DNA from: Gammaproteobacteria bacterium
GTDB lineage: Bacteria > Pseudomonadota > Gammaproteobacteria > SZUA-229
Length of the DNA: 7,570 bases
Direction: 5' to 3'
Assembly: GCA_030637945.1 (NCBI GenBank)
Contig: DAOWFN010000126.1
Span: 1 to 7,570, forward strand
Part shown: in pieces, positions 5,852 to 7,570 of the stretch
Layout: every line of letters begins with the position of its first letter
How positions within the stretch are numbered: the stretch's first letter is position 1
Notes under the pieces: generated by a model
Seen by the model: the letters and a program-made list of their open reading frames with translations, nothing else
Told to the model about the DNA's origin: nothing
The model's database searches: none
Position numbers and translations under genes: made by a program

Positions 5852-6802
5852 ATGAGTAGCGAAGATCTTTCAATTCTCATCGTCGATGATTTGCAATTTA
5901 GCCGCATTGTTGTAAAAACAGCCCTAAAAAAAGCAGGTTACAACGGTGTACGCATGGCGGACAGTGCAACCGAAGCATTCTCCATGATCGACCAAAAACC
6001 CGCTGACGTTATACTGGCAGACTGGATGATGCCAGAAATGGACGGCCTGGAACTCACCCGACTTATCCGGCAACGCGATGAAGAGAAAGGCACTTACACT
6101 GCCATCATTTTGTTTACTGCGCACGACGGCATGGATTATCTGGTCAAGGCATTTGACCAGGGCGTTGATGACTATTTATGCAAACCGCCAAACCCTCAGG
6201 AGTTAGCAGCCAGGGTCAATGCCGCTGCACGTGTTGCCGCCCTGCAAAATGACCTGCTTGAAACGTCACGCCAGATGCAGGAGACAATACAAACTCTGAA
6301 TAATATGGCACTGGTTGATGAGCTCACCGGTGCTGGCAATCACTTATTTTTAATGAAAAATCTAAAAGCTCATCTCTTACAGGCATCGTCTCGACGTGGT
6401 GGCGTTTGCCTGGCGTTAGTAGAACTGCGTGAATTAAACAGTATCGAAAGAGCGCATGGCGAATTTGTCGTTAATGAGATCGTAATAAGTCAATTCAGAC
6501 GTTTAAATCGTGCCATTAGACCAACTGACACCATCGCAAGATTAGATGACAACATTTTTGGCATCATCATGCATCACACCAACACCAGGGATTACAAGCC
6601 TGCATCTATCGAACGTATACTAAGCATGATCAATAACCGTCCCTATAAAACATCAGCCGGCAATTTAAACATCAATGGCTGCATCGGCGTACATTACTAC
6701 CGTGGTGATGAAGCGATCATTTCCAATGAAGAAATGTTTAAGCTCGCTGTTGAAAAATTAGATCAGGCACGTCTGGATTTAGGGGTAAGCATTGCCTATT
6801 AA
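5852..6802 (+). CDS. Response regulator with degenerate GGDEF output domain
   Basis: The 316-residue protein has two domains. REC (about 6-125) is complete: acidic pair D12-D13, phospho-acceptor D57 in ILADWMMPEMDG, T89 and K111 in DDYLCKPP. A helical linker (about 126-152) leads to a GGDEF-type domain (about 153-314) that starts with the usual DELTGAGN (156-163). The catalytic site is lost: the GGDEF position reads D232-D-N-I-F236, and the metal-binding D-x-D near 191 reads E-L-R. An RxxD (R223-P-T-D226) stands in the inhibitory-site position, five residues before the signature. So it should not make c-di-GMP but may bind it. No transmembrane segment or helix-turn-helix is seen, so it is cytoplasmic. 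No histidine kinase is nearby. AGG lies only 3 nt before the ATG, and AAAGGA lies 15 nt before it, so initiation looks weak. Confidence 0.9.
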   Translation: MSSEDLSILIVDDLQFSRIVVKTALKKAGYNGVRMADSATEAFSMIDQKPADVILADWMMPEMDGLELTRLIRQRDEEKGTYTAIILFTAHDGMDYLVKAFDQGVDDYLCKPPNPQELAARVNAAARVAALQNDLLETSRQMQETIQTLNNMALVDELTGAGNHLFLMKNLKAHLLQASSRRGGVCLALVELRELNSIERAHGEFVVNEIVISQFRRLNRAIRPTDTIARLDDNIFGIIMHHTNTRDYKPASIERILSMINNRPYKTSAGNLNINGCIGVHYYRGDEAIISNEEMFKLAVEKLDQARLDLGVSIAY

Positions 6803-6864
6803 CGACCATCCACTGTATTGCCAATAATATTCGCCAATTTTTTTTACCCTAAAATTCTTAACAA

Positions 6865-6895
6865 TAAAAAAGCCACTTTTTAAAAGTGGCTTTTT
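6865..6895. terminator. Bidirectional terminator between the response regulator and grxD
   Basis: An 8-bp stem (gccacttt at 6872-6879 with aaagtggc at 6883-6890) closes around tta and is flanked by A's on the left and T's on the right. The whole 6866-6895 stretch is close to a perfect palindrome, so it can terminate from either side. It sits between two convergent genes: the response regulator (+), which ends 62 bp earlier, and grxD (-), whose stop codon is about 40 bp away. Confidence 0.88.
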
Positions 6896-6931
6896 ACTCA
6901 ACGATAGTCGATCGTTTTATAAGGCAACTAT

Positions 6932-7252
6932 CTATGCAGCACTTGCTTCATCAATCATTTTTTTCAGATCACCATTCTCGAACATTTCCAGAGTGATATC
7001 ACAACCACCAATTAACTCACCATTAACGTAGACTTGTGGGAATGTAGGCCAGTCAGCATAACGCGGTAAATTCTGAAAAATTTCAGGATCAGCCAGTACA
7101 TTACAATAAGCAAATTCTTTTCCAACCTGCTTCAGAGCTTCAACCGTACGACCGGAAAACCCGCATTGAGGAAATTGCGGTGTGCCTTTCATATAGATCA
7201 TCACCTTATTGCCCTTAACCTGCTCATCAATTCTTTCTAAAACATCAGCCAT
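6932..7252 (-). CDS. grxD: Monothiol glutaredoxin, CGFS type (Grx4)
   Basis: This is a 106-residue single-domain CGFS glutaredoxin. Such proteins bind a [2Fe-2S] cluster at a dimer interface with glutathione and pass it to apo-proteins, usually with BolA-type partners; their disulfide reductase role is minor. Visible features are K22 before the active site (MKGTP), the CGFS motif C30-G-F-S33, W68-P-T-F-P72 with the cis-proline, and the glutathione-binding G-G-C-D run (82-85) in NGELIGGCDI. Length and motif spacing match E. coli GrxD. Upstream are AGG 8 nt before the ATG and a TATAAT box. It stands alone on the minus strand, convergent with the response regulator. No bolA or isc gene is in the window. 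Confidence 0.97.
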   Translation of the reverse strand: MADVLERIDEQVKGNKVMIYMKGTPQFPQCGFSGRTVEALKQVGKEFAYCNVLADPEIFQNLPRYADWPTFPQVYVNGELIGGCDITLEMFENGDLKKMIDEASAA

Positions 7253-7261
7253 TTCAAATAC

Positions 7262-7289
7262 CTGTTCTCTTTATTTACGAATTATTATA
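7262..7289 (-). promoter_or_regulatory. grxD promoter -10 and Shine-Dalgarno
   Basis: On the minus strand a consensus TATAAT (7284-7289) stands about 30 bp before the grxD ATG, giving a predicted leader of about 25 nt. CAGG at roughly 7261-7264 lies 8 nt before the ATG as a modest ribosome-binding site. No recognisable -35 is found 16-18 bp upstream of the -10 box and there is no TG extension, so the promoter may depend on an activator or be weak. Confidence 0.45.
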
Positions 7290-7440
7290 CCCCTGATTGC
7301 TCATAAATAACCCTAAGCATTATCAGGAAGCTTAATATGTGGGGGCAATTAAATGGAATTCAAGGGTGTAGCCGCTGATTTTGCACTACGTATAGCTGCT
7401 ATCGGCCATAAATGCTAGTTCAATAAACTAAAAGTATTAG

Positions 7441-7457
7441 TCCGCGAAGAACGCAAA
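7441..7457 (+). repeat. Second locus of the pyrC-rnt inner-arm repeat
   Basis: The 17 bases tccgcgaagaacgcaaa are identical to the reverse complement of 4979-4995 and differ by one base from 4890-4906. The sequence continues agacgcgaagatgaat, a near-repeat of the same cgcgaag unit. No matching inverted arm is visible before the window ends, so this is either a solo arm or the left half of an element continuing outside. Confidence 0.75.
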
Positions 7458-7502
7458 AGACGCGAAGATGAATTTATTTTAAATATTTAGATATTGTAAA
7501 TA

Positions 7503-7570
7503 GTAGGTCTGCATAGGGTACGTTGCCTACATGGATATAGGTAAGGACTTTGTAGGCGCCATTCATTGAA
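7503..7570. repeat. Possible intergenic repeat fragment at the window edge
   Basis: gtagg (7503-7507) and cctac (7526-7530) can pair, and gtagg recurs at 7552 before gcgccattcattgaa. The last bases (attca-ttgaa) look like the first half of a palindrome cut by the edge. The style resembles short palindromic extragenic elements, but with one partial copy this is only a suggestion. Confidence 0.3.

Larger units (their letters stand above)
7290..7570. other. Intergenic region with no gene seen
   Basis: I find no protein-like frame on either strand and no RNA gene in this stretch, which runs off the window. It contains a short palindrome (atagc-t-gctat, 7392-7402) within a region bounded by gccg (7371) and cggc (7403), a copy of the inner arm of the pyrC-rnt repeat (7441-7457, listed separately), an AT-rich stretch (7470-7500), and a final repeat-like segment from about 7503. 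It is probably the intergenic space upstream of grxD facing a gene beyond the edge. Confidence 0.6.

Noticed and set aside
5836..5859. Seven-codon upstream ORF (ATG at 5836, TAG at 5857) overlapping the response regulator start
   Set aside because: The only Shine-Dalgarno-like sequence (aaagg, 5831-5835) directly abuts its ATG, which is too close for good initiation; an overlap this short is easily due to chance.

Overview
The window reads as ordinary chromosomal housekeeping DNA from a fairly AT-rich gammaproteobacterium. The evidence is the gene content: a cold-shock protein, Mpl, UbiX, a YcgN-family protein, a PyrC of the E. coli length class, RNase T and a CGFS glutaredoxin. Several matches are close to the E. 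coli and Pseudomonas versions, and from memory some adjacencies (mpl-ubiX; pyrC, rnt and grxD in one neighbourhood) also occur in Pseudomonas. The genus cannot be fixed from sequence alone.

Layout. Positions 1-103 hold the 3' end of a cold-shock gene (+), closed by a strong hairpin terminator at 129-166 that also serves the opposing operon. From 2953 down to 192 runs a compact minus-strand operon: mpl (TTG start), ubiX, ycgN and a small unrecognised ORF, with gaps of 3, 30 and 11 bp. Positions 2970-3213 hold a MITE-like element with 20-bp perfect terminal inverted repeats and a large internal imperfect hairpin. It fills almost the whole gap between mpl and an upstream 172-aa membrane protein gene. 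That gene is divergent from pyrC (+) across only 50 bp. Between pyrC and rnt lies a second, different nested inverted-repeat element (4838-5045), and part of its inner arm recurs at 7441-7457. After rnt comes a REC-GGDEF response regulator (+). It is convergent with grxD (-), with a shared terminator at 6865-6895. The last roughly 320 bp hold the grxD promoter and repeat-like intergenic DNA, with no gene seen.

Functionally the genes are mostly independent: peptidoglycan recycling (Mpl), prenyl-FMN supply for ubiquinone synthesis (UbiX), pyrimidine synthesis (PyrC), tRNA and other RNA 3'-end maturation (RNase T), Fe-S cluster trafficking (GrxD) and signalling (the response regulator). I see no defence system, CRISPR array, prophage, RNA gene or new multigene system. 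The best leads are the response regulator, whose GGDEF catalytic site is destroyed while an RxxD inhibitory-site motif is kept in the correct register, and the two unrelated intergenic inverted-repeat elements.
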